This document shows, in pieces, positions 46,515-56,700 of a stretch of DNA of 64,000 nt. Both the position numbers and the translations under genes were made by a program. Numbering within the stretch: the stretch's first letter is position 1; the number at the start of each line of letters is the position of its first letter. The stretch covers positions 763,704-827,703 of the forward strand of contig NW_015622544.1 of assembly GCF_000835495.1 (NCBI RefSeq), given 5' to 3'. Source of the stretch: Cladophialophora immunda. Taxonomy: Eukaryota > Ascomycota > Eurotiomycetes > Chaetothyriales > Herpotrichiellaceae. The notes beneath the pieces are model-generated. The model made no database searches. It was given only the letters and a program-made list of their open reading frames with translations, and was not told the DNA's origin.

Positions 46515-48479
46515 TCAGGCGTCAATACTCTCTGGAGTTGGCGGGACATCTCTCAGAGACCCTGGCTCTGCTTCTTCTTTTCGGCCTTTCTTCTTGCGTT
46601 GGCGTTTGTCTTTTGGCGCGCCCGTCGATGGGCCCTGCGTGTGTTCTTGGCGGCTACCTTGATTTCCCGCTTGCGCGGTTTTTTGAGTGCTTTGAGCGAC
46701 ATGCCCAGCGTCTCCTTGGCCTCTGAGAATATCAGCCCAGACACTCTCGTCGATGGGTGACTCACTTCGTCGTTGATCTCGGTCGACGCCGCCGGGGTCG
46801 CTGGCACTAGTGGTGGCGGTGGCAGCACCAACGGTCGGGTCTGTACCTTGGCTCTGGTTCTGATGGAGGTTCAGATGACGATCGATCTCCTTTTCTAGTT
46901 CATCTAGAGCGGAGGTGGCCTCAGTTGCGGTTTCGACACCTCCAAACCCTCCTTCTGCCTCATGCGACTCCAAGATCTCAGTATCGGATAGGACGGACGC
47001 CTCTGGAGTTTGGAGTTGTTGCGAGATTGAAGATTCACGCTCACCAACGCTCGGCGCAGGAGATCCGATGCTAGGTGTAGGGGATAGCTCACGGTCCTGT
47101 GTACCTTGAAGAGCTTTTTGATCTACGGTCTCGTCGACCACCCCCGGTGCTTGTCGCTTGCCCGTCTGCCATTCTCGGATTATCCTGGATACGTCGACCT
47201 GCCATTTGAGTTCTTCCAACTTTTGTTGAATAGAATACACGATCTGTTCTTGTTCCCGCTGCCAGTTCAAGAGCTCTAGCCCTCCTTTTTTGGGTGCATC
47301 GTTGAGGAACTCCGGGATCTGCAACAGGTTATGGGGTTGCCCTAAGCCTTTGAGTTGGCTGTCATCCACGAGGACAGTGTTACTCTGATCCCACTTCTGG
47401 CCCGGTCCCGCCTTCTTTCTGATCTTCTTGTCTTCCCAGATCGGCTCGAGCCTTTTGTACACCTGAACTTTGGTGTCGTACTGTGACTTGCTCAAGCCCA
47501 GTTTATCTCTGGCCCAAACACCGGCCATTGCACTTCGATGGTTCGGATGGAAGAACTGACTTACCATGGCCGCACAGTTCTCGGGCTTCGCAGAAGAGTA
47601 GACCATGACAACATGGTTCTGAAAGAGGTAGTCCAACAACTGGGAGACGCCAGGCCTGACAATTATATGCTTAGGACGATGGCGCCGAGGTCGGACAAGG
47701 AGTGTGCCGTTGAGATCGAGAATAACTAGAAGCTTTTGTGGTGATTCTCTGAGCGCTGGCGCGAGCGCCGCTTGTCTCTTATACTCTTCGGTGGCTATCG
47801 GGGCCGGAGGAGGCTTGACTTCAGAAGTCCATCGACTGCGCTGAGAAGTTTGGGGAATCGGGATCGTGCCAACCTGTCCACGATTACCCGTCGCTGCAGT
47901 GCTGTACGGGGCAAGCTGCACTGGTCGTCTCTCTCTTAACTGGTATCGAGATGTAGTCTGTGGCTGAGGTATCGGAAATAGGCTTTGAGCCTGCTGGACG
48001 ATATGTCTCTCATGCGTGCCATCTGACACTCTGTATGACTTGTCAACTCGATATGTAGGATATCGAGCATAGTTATGGACTGACCTTAGAGGCTGATATG
48101 GGGTATAGTGAGAGGGTCGACCTTGGGAAGGTTGAGACGCAGATGAGCCAGCACTGAATCCTGCTGGGGCGGGAGGATACATCTGGTGCGGTGCGGTGCC
48201 AACGTGGCCATGACGAGACGACTGAAAACTGGTGGCAGTCTGCAAATTCGAGTCGTCGTTTCTGTAGGATCTCCACGAATCCACTGCGTTGTATACGTCA
48301 ATTCTGTATTGATTGCAGCAGTCAAAGTAGTCACCTTGTCGAATTTGCGCGTGTCGATCTGGCACGTAGGAATCATATGCGCCTTCATTCCGTGACTGAA
48401 ACTCTTGGGGAATTGCACCCGCCGGCCCAGGCAGCTGATTATTATTCGGCCGGTAGCGGTCGCCTCGACTCTTACCCAT
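46515..48479 (-). CDS. FCP1/NIF-homology (HAD-like) domain protein with DxN in place of DxD
   Basis: A single exon encodes 654 aa. Residues 1-240 are disordered and Gln/Tyr/Pro-rich. The FCP1-homology domain spans about 248-400: LLVILDLNGTLLVRP (motif I at 255-259), HIIVRPGVSQLLDYLF, VVMVYSSAKPENC (motif II region) and NTVLVDDSQLKG (motif III, VDDS 371-374). In active CTD phosphatases motif I is DxDxT; here it is DLNGT, so the second Asp, the general acid/base, is Asn. A helical segment (NWQREQEQIVYSIQQKLEEL) and a long acidic, disordered tail ending in a Lys/Arg cluster (DKRQRKKKGRKEE) follow. The protein may be an inactive scaffold or use altered chemistry. The tail suggests a nuclear or RNA-associated role, which is inference. 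Confidence 0.85.
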   Translation of the reverse strand: MGKSRGDRYRPNNNQLPGPAGAIPQEFQSRNEGAYDSYVPDRHAQIRQGDYFDCCNQYRIDVYNAVDSWRSYRNDDSNLQTATSFQSSRHGHVGTAPHQMYPPAPAGFSAGSSASQPSQGRPSHYTPYQPLRSVHNYARYPTYRVDKSYRVSDGTHERHIVQQAQSLFPIPQPQTTSRYQLRERRPVQLAPYSTAATGNRGQVGTIPIPQTSQRSRWTSEVKPPPAPIATEEYKRQAALAPALRESPQKLLVILDLNGTLLVRPRRHRPKHIIVRPGVSQLLDYLFQNHVVMVYSSAKPENCAAMVSQFFHPNHRSAMAGVWARDKLGLSKSQYDTKVQVYKRLEPIWEDKKIRKKAGPGQKWDQSNTVLVDDSQLKGLGQPHNLLQIPEFLNDAPKKGGLELLNWQREQEQIVYSIQQKLEELKWQVDVSRIIREWQTGKRQAPGVVDETVDQKALQGTQDRELSPTPSIGSPAPSVGERESSISQQLQTPEASVLSDTEILESHEAEGGFGGVETATEATSALDELEKEIDRHLNLHQNQSQGTDPTVGAATATTSASDPGGVDRDQRRSESPIDESVWADILRGQGDAGHVAQSTQKTAQAGNQGSRQEHTQGPSTGAPKDKRQRKKKGRKEEAEPGSLRDVPPTPESIDA

Positions 48480-48950
48480 GTTGGGTGATGTGGTTGTACA
48501 GGGAGATAGACGTGGAAGGTACAGAGAGGGTTCGAAGAGGCGAGGGTTGTGCTGCCACTGGGAGAAGAGTTAGTGGGCGGCAAAAGTGAAGTGTTTGAAG
48601 GTCAGGCAGACTCTTGGATGCGATTTGCGACATAGGGCGAATCCTATGCGCAACGCCAGAATGTGCGCACCTCGAATGCGTCGAGGGGTAACCTAGGAGC
48701 AGGCCACGCGGTACGGCATATGATAGTGAGAATGTTTGTCAGAGACACAGGTAGAGACAAAAGTTTCTACTTTGTAGCGCAATTGGACGGACATTCCTTT
48801 TTGCGTATGGCGTCCTCGTCAACTTTATTTGGCTTAAGGTTGTCGATCTACCGACGCCTATTTTCCGTGCATTTCAGAAAAGTCCATTGTGGGCGTGGGG
48901 GTCGCAATTCAACAATCATTACAGCTACTGCGCTACACTCAGCCGCTTCA
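48480..48950. other. Divergent promoter region, FCP1-like / RRP36
   Basis: This 471 bp between start codons has no separate gene. The RRP36 frame is open upstream of its chosen ATG but that part lacks family sequence. Confidence 0.4.
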
Positions 48951-49923
48951 ATGGCTTCAGGACGACTTCTAGAGCGGCCCATTCAATTAAGGCATGATGA
49001 CGAAGAGGATGAGGAGCTGGAGACTTCGGACCAGGATTTGAACGGCCAAGCGCAGTCAGAGAGTGACGCCCCTGTGGGAAGCAATTCGCAGTCTGAAGAC
49101 GAGGTATATTGATGTAGCTGTCGAGGTCGTCTACCGTGCTAACAACTCCCAGGACAGCGCTCTATCATCTGAGTCGGAAGCAGGCGTGGAAGCACCCCTG
49201 GGTGATATCAGCTTCGGTGCGTTGGCGAAAGCCCAGGAAACCTTCGATCCCAAACCTCGGAAACGAAAATTTGCGGAGAGCTTGGAAGAACCCTCATCAG
49301 ACAACGGCGAAGTGAGCCGAGCAGATTCCTTCGATACGCGCAAAAGAGCCAAGGAAGCACGGATTGACGCACCCAAAAGAACTTCAAAACATGCCCCGAC
49401 TGTCGAGTCGGCGCGGAAACCTGTCTCGCGAAAGAGAATAATATTCGAGCCATCCCCTTCGCTGAAAACGCGAGATCCCCGCTTCGATCCTACAGTCATG
49501 TCCGCAAATCGAGACAGAAACGCCACGGAGAAGGCAAACAAGAACTATTCTTTTCTGTCCACATATCAAGCCGATGAAATTCTGCAGCTCAAGGCTCAAA
49601 TCAAAAAGGAAAAAGATCCTGAGGTTGTTGCCGATCTGAAGCGACAGGTCATGTCCCTGGAATCAAAGATACGCAATACAGAGGCGCACCAGCGCGAGAA
49701 GGAGATCCGGAAAAGACACAAGGAAAAAGAAAAGGAAGCGCTTCGGACTGGACAAAAGTCGAAACCTTACTATCTAAAAGAGACTGACGTCAAGAGGCTC
49801 GCCAAGGAGGAGAGATTGCAGAGTCTGGGCAAGAAAGTGCGAGATAAGGCAGAGAAGAGGCGAAGGAAGAGGGAGAAGGCCAAAGAAGCGCGAGATATGC
49901 CTCGGGCGAGGCGTGAGAGATAA
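48951..49923 (+). CDS. RRP36: rRNA biogenesis protein Rrp36
   Basis: Two exons, 48951-49103 and 49153-49923, encode 307 aa. The 49-bp intron has a GTATAT donor, a GCTAAC branch and a CCCAG acceptor, and joins two acidic stretches in phase. The N-terminal ~80 residues are acidic (DDEEDEELETSDQDL). The Rrp36 core is conserved: KTRDPRFDPTV, then ATEKANKNYSFLSTYQADEI, LKAQIKKEKDPEVVADLKRQ, KSKPYYLKETDVKRLAKEER and a C-terminal KKVRDKAEKRRRKREK. It is a component of 90S pre-ribosomes needed for early 18S rRNA processing. Its stop lies only 31 bp from the stop of the convergent alcohol dehydrogenase gene. Confidence 0.9.
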
Positions 49924-49954
49924 CAACGACGAAACGCACTTGTCCCATGGACGA

Positions 49955-51097
49955 CTATGGTTTCATCTCCATATCTACGACCAGCTTTCCACCCACTCCC
50001 CGGTGATAGTCCTCGACCAACTCATTCAGCTTTTCCAGCGGATACGTTCTGATCCTTGCCCTCACCCCGTTTTTCGCCGCAAAGTCGACCATGGCCTGTA
50101 ACTGTCGGTTCCTCCCAGTCAAGACGCCTAACAGCTTAATGTGTCGAAACACCAGATCGCCGGGCTTGAACCTCCACCCGTCTTTTGGGAAGCTCACACA
50201 GACACAGGTGCCGTGATTCTTCAACACGTTCATCCCAAAGTCAAAGGCGGCTTGCGATTCAGGGAGAATGATGGACGAGTCGCAACCCTTTTCGCTCTCG
50301 AGCCCCTTTTCAGCCTCGCCAAAAATGCGCTTCTTCGCGTCTTCGGCAGATTCCTTCAACGCATCCACCATCGTGACTCTCTTACCATCCTCCCCGAGTC
50401 CCTCAATCACATCCTTCAACATGGACATGGCGGGCGTCGTGTCCACGGCGACAACATTCCACCCCAGCTTCGCCGCAAACTGCACCCCCAGATGTCCCAG
50501 CCCGCCGCCCGCTCCCAGAATCGCAACGTATTTGCCGAGGCCATTGCTTTTCCCGGCGGTGGTATCCACGCCTGCCGTTTCAAGGGAGTTCCAAACCGTT
50601 ACTCCCGCACACATCAGCGGGGCGATATCCACCGCCCGCATGCTTCCTACCTCGGGGACGCGGGCAACCTGCCGGACATCGACAAGACACCACTCCTGGA
50701 ACCCGCCGTCTTTGGTCATCCCCAGATTCCCCGCCCGTGTACACCAGACACCATACCCTTTCATGTCGCCGCCATTCTCCGTGCACTCCTTGCACTGGCC
50801 GCACGCATTGAACGCCCGCCCGGGCACACCGACCAAGCTTCCGACCTTCAGCCCTTTTGCCTCGGCTATCTTCTGTGCGTCGGGCCCGATCTGTTCCACG
50901 ACGCCGGCAAATTCATGAGAGCCTATACGCGGGAGTTCTTGCTGCATGGCCCCAGCCGCGAAGACCGCGTCCGTGTGGCAGTATGAGGCCGCCTTGACGT
51001 GGATGAGGAGCTCATGGCCTTTGGGTGGAGGCGGCGCAGGGTGGTCGGTCGTGAAGGTGTATGGCGCATTGAAGCGTTCTAGCACTTGAGCGCGCAT
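49955..51097 (-). CDS. Zinc-dependent alcohol dehydrogenase (MDR family)
   Basis: A single exon encodes 380 aa from ATG 51097 (MRAQVLERFNAPY). Catalytic-zinc ligands are C40 (SYCHTD), H61-E62 (GSHEF) and C163 (LMCAGVTVW). The structural-zinc lobe has C99, C102, C105 and C119, with a longer last spacing than usual. The nucleotide-binding loop GAGGGLG is at 195-201. The order and PLMCAGVTVWNSL motif match fungal Adh1-type and related MDR alcohol dehydrogenases. Substrate cannot be fixed. The same frame is open with an earlier ATG at 51427, adding 110 residues that include a (GGT)n-encoded poly-Pro and a basic/Ser-rich segment. That could be a mitochondrial presequence or simply 5' leader. Confidence 0.9.
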   Translation of the reverse strand: MRAQVLERFNAPYTFTTDHPAPPPPKGHELLIHVKAASYCHTDAVFAAGAMQQELPRIGSHEFAGVVEQIGPDAQKIAEAKGLKVGSLVGVPGRAFNACGQCKECTENGGDMKGYGVWCTRAGNLGMTKDGGFQEWCLVDVRQVARVPEVGSMRAVDIAPLMCAGVTVWNSLETAGVDTTAGKSNGLGKYVAILGAGGGLGHLGVQFAAKLGWNVVAVDTTPAMSMLKDVIEGLGEDGKRVTMVDALKESAEDAKKRIFGEAEKGLESEKGCDSSIILPESQAAFDFGMNVLKNHGTCVCVSFPKDGWRFKPGDLVFRHIKLLGVLTGRNRQLQAMVDFAAKNGVRARIRTYPLEKLNELVEDYHRGVGGKLVVDMEMKP

Positions 51098-52380
51098 TGT
51101 GGACGGGACTGGAGTACCGAGAGCGCTGTTATAGGTGTGTGTGGTGTCGCTGCCGCTGTGAGTGTAGAGTGTCCTGACGAGCCTAACCCGGAAAGCTGCG
51201 CTCTCAGTGCCGGTGCAATGCCTTATTGATCGCGGTAAACCTAAGGCTTGTGTGCGAAAGTCCCCTCTCGAGGTAGCGATAGACCTCGGTGTTGGTGGTG
51301 GTGGTGGTGGTGGTGGTGGTAATGACGACGACGGGAATGATGATAGAGTCCTCTGGCCTGCGCTTGTATGTCCGAGGAGTTGTAGAAGACCTGTCGTTGC
51401 TCTCACCCTATCTTGCCCTGCAAGCATTCAAAAGGAGAACGGCCTCCTTTGTCTCTTAGAGTAGACTTGGAATTGTCCACGACTAAGCTCTTCAAGAATC
51501 CGTTCTCGGCCCAAGCACCCACTTGAGGGGAACAACACACAAGGCTATCGTCTATGTTAGGCCGCCCGATTCTTGACGACTCTGAGGAAGGGAGAAATTT
51601 GGGTAGAAACGGAACAAATGGTTGGAAGAGGGTACCGAGGGATCTATCAGAGAGGTCTTGGGAGGTAAAAGTATGCAGCTGGCATGTTGGGGAAAGGACT
51701 GTTCAGCCTCGTGGTCAGTGGCGGGGTCAGAGGCCTTCTCCAAGTCCGAGTTGGAGAAAGGAATCAACGACGGGGATGACTTTGCGCAAGGCTCTACCGA
51801 CTGCGTCTACCAGTCTGACTTCCACACATTTGCTGCAGGCCGAGAGATTCTCCCGCAATGTCAACGCTTATGGGCTGTCGAAAGAAACAACATTCAGGAG
51901 GGGCCCTTCTATTCGGCTTTGGCACCGTTCAAGGTGGCTAAATTTCCCATTTTCCAAGCCTAGCGAATCTGTGCACTACCAATTCGTCCTCCCTTCCCAC
52001 CCATCCCGAACGTAAGCAAAGATCAAAATGCATCATCATCAACCTGTCCTTGGTATCTGGGAGACCATTGGCGCCCACCACATCCTCCCAATTCAACCAT
52101 CCCGCCCATTTCGTTGTGACCTGAAGTCGATAATTGGTATTAGGCAATAGTCCCAGTCCAGCCAGTCCTTGTTCGTCATTACGCAGTTGCCACCTTTTGA
52201 AAGTTCATCAACAAAAAGAGACTTGAATCCCAAAAATGCGCCTCCGAGAGTTCCCACCGCCCTCCCCACAGAACGAAAGCCAACTGTCTCATTACGCCAT
52301 GAAGCGCCGTCGCCCAAGAAGAGCTAGGAATATGTTTCTGTACCAACAAGGATAAGAATGCGACGAGCTGTTGTTTCAAC
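51098..52380. other. Intergenic region, 1.3 kb
   Basis: Between the alcohol dehydrogenase start and the stop of the disordered-protein gene (both minus strand). It contains the in-frame upstream extension of the dehydrogenase to 51427. Plus-strand ORFs at 51554-52015 and 51622-51963 show no domain. Confidence 0.4.
51293..51320. repeat. (GGT)n trinucleotide microsatellite, about 9 units
   Basis: An uninterrupted GGT/ACC run. If the upstream ATG of the alcohol dehydrogenase frame is used, it encodes a tract of nine prolines. Confidence 0.9.
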
Positions 52381-53793
52381 TCAGGAGTGGAACAGATCCC
52401 AGGCTCTGGAGCACAGACTCAAGAACTCCTCCTTCTTTGCTCTCTGTGTGGCGGGGCTGTCCCTCCCCTCCCCAAAGGGCCCGTTATAACGAATTCGATC
52501 CGGACCCGGACCGAGCGGTGGACTGCTACCGTCTTCGTACTCGTTGCGGCTCCTCCTTCTGCTTGTGGATTGCATGCTGGGTTGATATTTGTGTGGGGTG
52601 AGGCTGTCTTTGTGTGCAGCACGTGGTGAAGGAGGCGTTGGCGGTTGGTGACCGCCGTAGTGAACGATTTTCGGCAAGAGATCCTCTCGACCCCCGGTCA
52701 TTTCGTGCACAGCTTCTTCTGCGGATCGATATTCCCTAGGCCGATCGAAATTGTGTGACTGAGGCTGAGAGGTTGGGTGGGCGGTTTGCGGGGGAAAGCC
52801 TGGCGACGGTAGGGGAGGACCGTGGCTTTGAGATGAAGTTGAGCTCGCGTGGAGAAAGGGCGGTCGGCCAGGGCCTGGATGGAGCTCATTGGCCCCAAAG
52901 ACATCGGCAATAGGGGGCAACCGGTTGATTGTCTGTATAGCAGGCACGTGGTGAATATGTGAGTTTTGTGCCAGGTTGGGCGGTTGGTTGTTAACCTGCC
53001 TTGATACAGGAGGAGGGTCGTGTCGGCCAGTGAAGGTCTGGTTCAATGGTGCAGACTGGATGACTCTCTCATTGGCAAATCGCTCGGCGGGGGGAGGAAC
53101 AATCGATAGACCTGGTGGGGGTCTCTTCTTCGAACCGGTCACGGTGCTTTTGCTGGAGTTTGGTCCGGCCACTTCACCGTTCTTTCCTGAGTCCGGCGCA
53201 TCGCCGCGAGCGGATTTAAGGAGTCTTGCCTGGATGATTGATCGTTGTTGGTCCCTGACAGAAATGCTCCGTTCCAGCTGTTCTCGCATGGCGGGATCTT
53301 GGGTTTGGAAGCCAGGCGACAAACAGGCCAAACCGACGTCATGCATAACCAGGCCATCTCTTGCAGTCAGTGGCGTTGCAGAAGGTCGCGAATTGAGTCC
53401 GGTGGATATTGAGGTATTTGTATTCAAATCCAACTTCTTTGGGCGGTGGCGAGTGCTCGTCTGGAGCGAAGGCGAGGTCGGCGGCTCTTTCTTCACTACG
53501 ATCTTTGGATTTCCGGTGCTCCTCCTGCTCGGGCGGAAGACAGTCAGCTAACGTTTGGCGGAAAATGGGGGTTTCGAAGCAACTTACGACCTGGGTGACC
53601 TTTTCCCGTCCGAAGGTGTCCTCTCGTTAATATTCATGCCACCGTTCATTTCTGAGGCCACAGCCATGTCTGAATTCCTGTCCTTTGGAGTCGGATTACT
53701 CGAAGGAGCCAATGGCGGATATGTTCTTGGGCTCGGATTTCGGTCAAGGGGTGGGAGCGCAGCAATTGCTGCTGGAGCTACAGCAGTCGACAT
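52381..53793 (-). CDS. Intrinsically disordered Pro/Ser-rich protein, uncharacterised
   Basis: Two exons, 53793-53588 and 53527-52381, encode 450 aa. The 60-bp intron has a GTAAGT donor and a GCTGACT branch, and the join reads KRSPRSRRSTGNPKIVVKKE. Almost the whole protein is low-complexity Pro, Ser and basic residues. The one likely folded stretch is near residues 110-170: RDGLVMHDVGLACLSPGFQT, then DPAMREQLERSISVRDQQRS and IIQARLLKSARG, an amphipathic helix. A second short motif near the C-terminus (QRAKKEEFLSLCSRAWDLFHS) is also helical. Possible KRP/KKRPP basic clusters suggest a nuclear protein. No known family is recognised. Confidence 0.72.
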
Positions 53794-56700
53794 GACGATG
53801 TCGGCCGTTTGAAACTGGGTGCGGAGGGGCTGAGGACTCGAGTCGCACAGGTAACGGTTACAGAGCAGCAGTCAAAGATCCAACTCTTTCTCTCCGTGAT
53901 AAAGATTTGTAGCCTCAAGCTTCCCACCTGTTGTCGATCGTGAGGGCGTCGGAGACTGCCTCCAAAAAAAATATAATTGGACGCTAAACGAATGGCCTCG
54001 CCAGCGAGCAGCGCGAGATGGAGGGCGGCGATTTGACAGCAAGCCGAGCACAACCCTGCGAGTAGCGAACGACCGTGATGGCGACAAAAAAGATCGAAGG
54101 CGACTTGGGATGTTTTGTGAGAAGCGGAATAGTAGGGAACGGGATGAGCAAGCAACGAGCGGCTAGGTCGTGTTGAAAACAGACCTCGCAGATGCAGGCG
54201 ACGGATGAATGAGGGAAGGGGGAAAAGGAAAAGATACGAGCACAAGTGCAATTGGAAAATGGAAATGGGAAAAGGCGGGCGGCGCAGGGAGGGGAAGGGA
54301 GGGCAGGGAAGGGAGGGCAGGGAAGGGAGCAAATGGAACGCGCAGGAGGGCTCCAAGGGCCCCCAAGGACACCCGCAAACGAGAGACAAGACACTGGTCG
54401 AGTCTCGCGAGTCTCGTTGGGTTCACCCTAGGGATTCAGAATTGGGAACTGGAACAAGATGAGATCCAAGCCCCCTAGCCTCGACTGGTGTTAGGCCCAC
54501 ACGCCCGAGCCAGGGACAACGTCGAGAAGTGGCTCCGGTGGCACTGGGGTTCCAAGAACCAACTGTCAGAGCTTCTCTTCCGCCTGCCATGTGTCTGTGC
54601 AGAGGGTGGCCGTTAAGCCGAGTCCGGGCTAGCGATGAATAACCAGAAGTTTCATGGGCGCCATCGAAGGCACCTTCCAGGGGGCGTGCATCTGACACGC
54701 AGCGCCCACAAGCACCCAAAAGGTGTGAGCTTAGGGCACGCCGAGCAGAAGCCACGACATAGCCTGAATCACTCCCCTTCCACTACTACTCTCAGCCTCT
54801 GCGGCCTGACGGCCCTACCACACACACTCGTCCTCCGACTCGACCCCGATCAAATCGAGGGACTCGGATTCAACCCACCCCCATCCTGCTGCCACCCATG
54901 GCTCGATCCCAACCCGTTCATGTTTCGGACTTCACTAGTTCGCCCTCTAGTCAGCCAACACACGCGGGAACCTCTCGGATGCGACAGCTAAGCGACCTTA
55001 TTCGACTCAGAGGCTAAGCTTAAAGGCTTGCTTCGCGCTCCTGGGGCCCCTCGCCTTGCCCACCATGCGGCAAATCGTGTTTCATATCCCGAAGCTTTGC
55101 GTCAATATTATTGTCATGGGCTTTGTGGGCTAGATGGCCTCTCGCTGTCCTGCTTTTCGCACACTGGTCTTGCCTCAAACGGGACCCCCACAGAAGTTAC
55201 GTTTGAGCTGTTGGTGCAAACGATCTCAACTCGTGGCTGCGAATGCTATCCCGATCCTGGCTTTTCGTTGTGTCCAATCTTTGTCGCAAAAGAGGAGGGG
55301 ATTCGAACACACCAAACGACTTGGGGGGGAACGGACCCGGAAGTTCGGATTTGACACGGGCAGCACTAGGTCTAACATCAGCCTCTGACGAATGCATGTC
55401 ACACGTTGCAATCGGATCCAGGTCCCCAACAAGGATGTACACCATCGCCCAACTCAGAGGAAGACATGCAGCTTACCGCCCGCCAAAACATACCCTAGGC
55501 CACATTTGATGGGGACTAAAGGCCTCCCAAATATTCTAGCTTCTCAAGCTCGAAGCGAAGGTTACTCAGGCTGCATTTTCCAGATGCATCGATAAGCTCA
55601 ATAGCCTTTCAAACGGAGCCTAGCAGCCGCTGCAGAACTTTCGATTCCCATTGCACTCAACTGCTGCCATGGGCGTCCAAAACTTGAATATCCAAAATGG
55701 GCTACCCCATGCCGGAACTAATTTTACCAGAAACAGGACACTACGCGGAGAAAGTCATAGGGTCTAGGTGAATCACAAGTGGATGGTGAAACGCCTCTAG
55801 TGGCCGATCGTGCTGCGGCAGTGTTCGACTGCTGGGGCATCTGAACAACGAACAACAGCCACCACTATGATCCCAATAGTGCCATCCAAGATTGAATGGC
55901 ACTGGTTAAAACGTGCTGGTGGTCCTTGCACACCATCAACATTGTCGCGAGTTAAAAAAAAAAAAAGAGGTCCCCGTGATCATTGTCCTACGTGACTTGT
56001 GTCAAAATCTTCTCTTCTTCCGAGGGCCTCACCAGCCAGCCATTTCATAATTGGGTGTCTTTCTTCCGCCAGCGGTCTCATATCTCGCTAGTTTCAGCCG
56101 TGGCATTGTCCAATTCCAACTGCCCCTACCTGACGCCACGAGGGAGCCCAATCGTGGCGCCCAGATGAGCGAATGACGAGGGGCCTTGAAACGCCCGCAC
56201 AAGGCTAATGGCTCCTTTGGCGGCCAAGCTGCCTCCTGTCTCGCTTCGGGTTTGGCAAACGTTGCTCGAGATCATCTTCTTGTTGACAGAACTATCGAAT
56301 CTCGCAGCTTGTTCCGACACAAGAGTGGATTTATTGCGTTTCCCGCGTGTGTCGCGTGGCACAGACGTTGGAGAAGTATTCGCTGCTCGTAATGCGGCCT
56401 TCGATAAAAGATCCTTATCGTCCCACCTTGATCGCTAGTTTGTTGACGCCATTCTCTGAAGGACACGGAGTACCCATTTTTGCATGTCTAGTTGACGACA
56501 TACAAGAAACCAGAAGAGAATCCATCCACCTTACCGTTCCTTCGCCATGCCTCGATACACCCTCGTTTGTGGCCTCATCCACGACATTACTGTCTGAAAA
56601 GCATCACCAGAAGCAGAAGATCAGTTTCAAGCTTCTCATCAGGTCATAAAAGTGAAGCATGCTGCAGTGCTTTGAGCCCCGAAATGTATCACCACCAGGA

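Noticed and set aside
51554..52015. 153-codon plus-strand ORF between the dehydrogenase and the disordered-protein gene
   Set aside because: No domain, no signal peptide and no splice support; treated as intergenic.
55280..55330. Possible tRNA B-box (GTTCGAATC on the minus strand)
   Set aside because: The flanking bases do not form the T-arm stem and no A-box or acceptor stem could be found.
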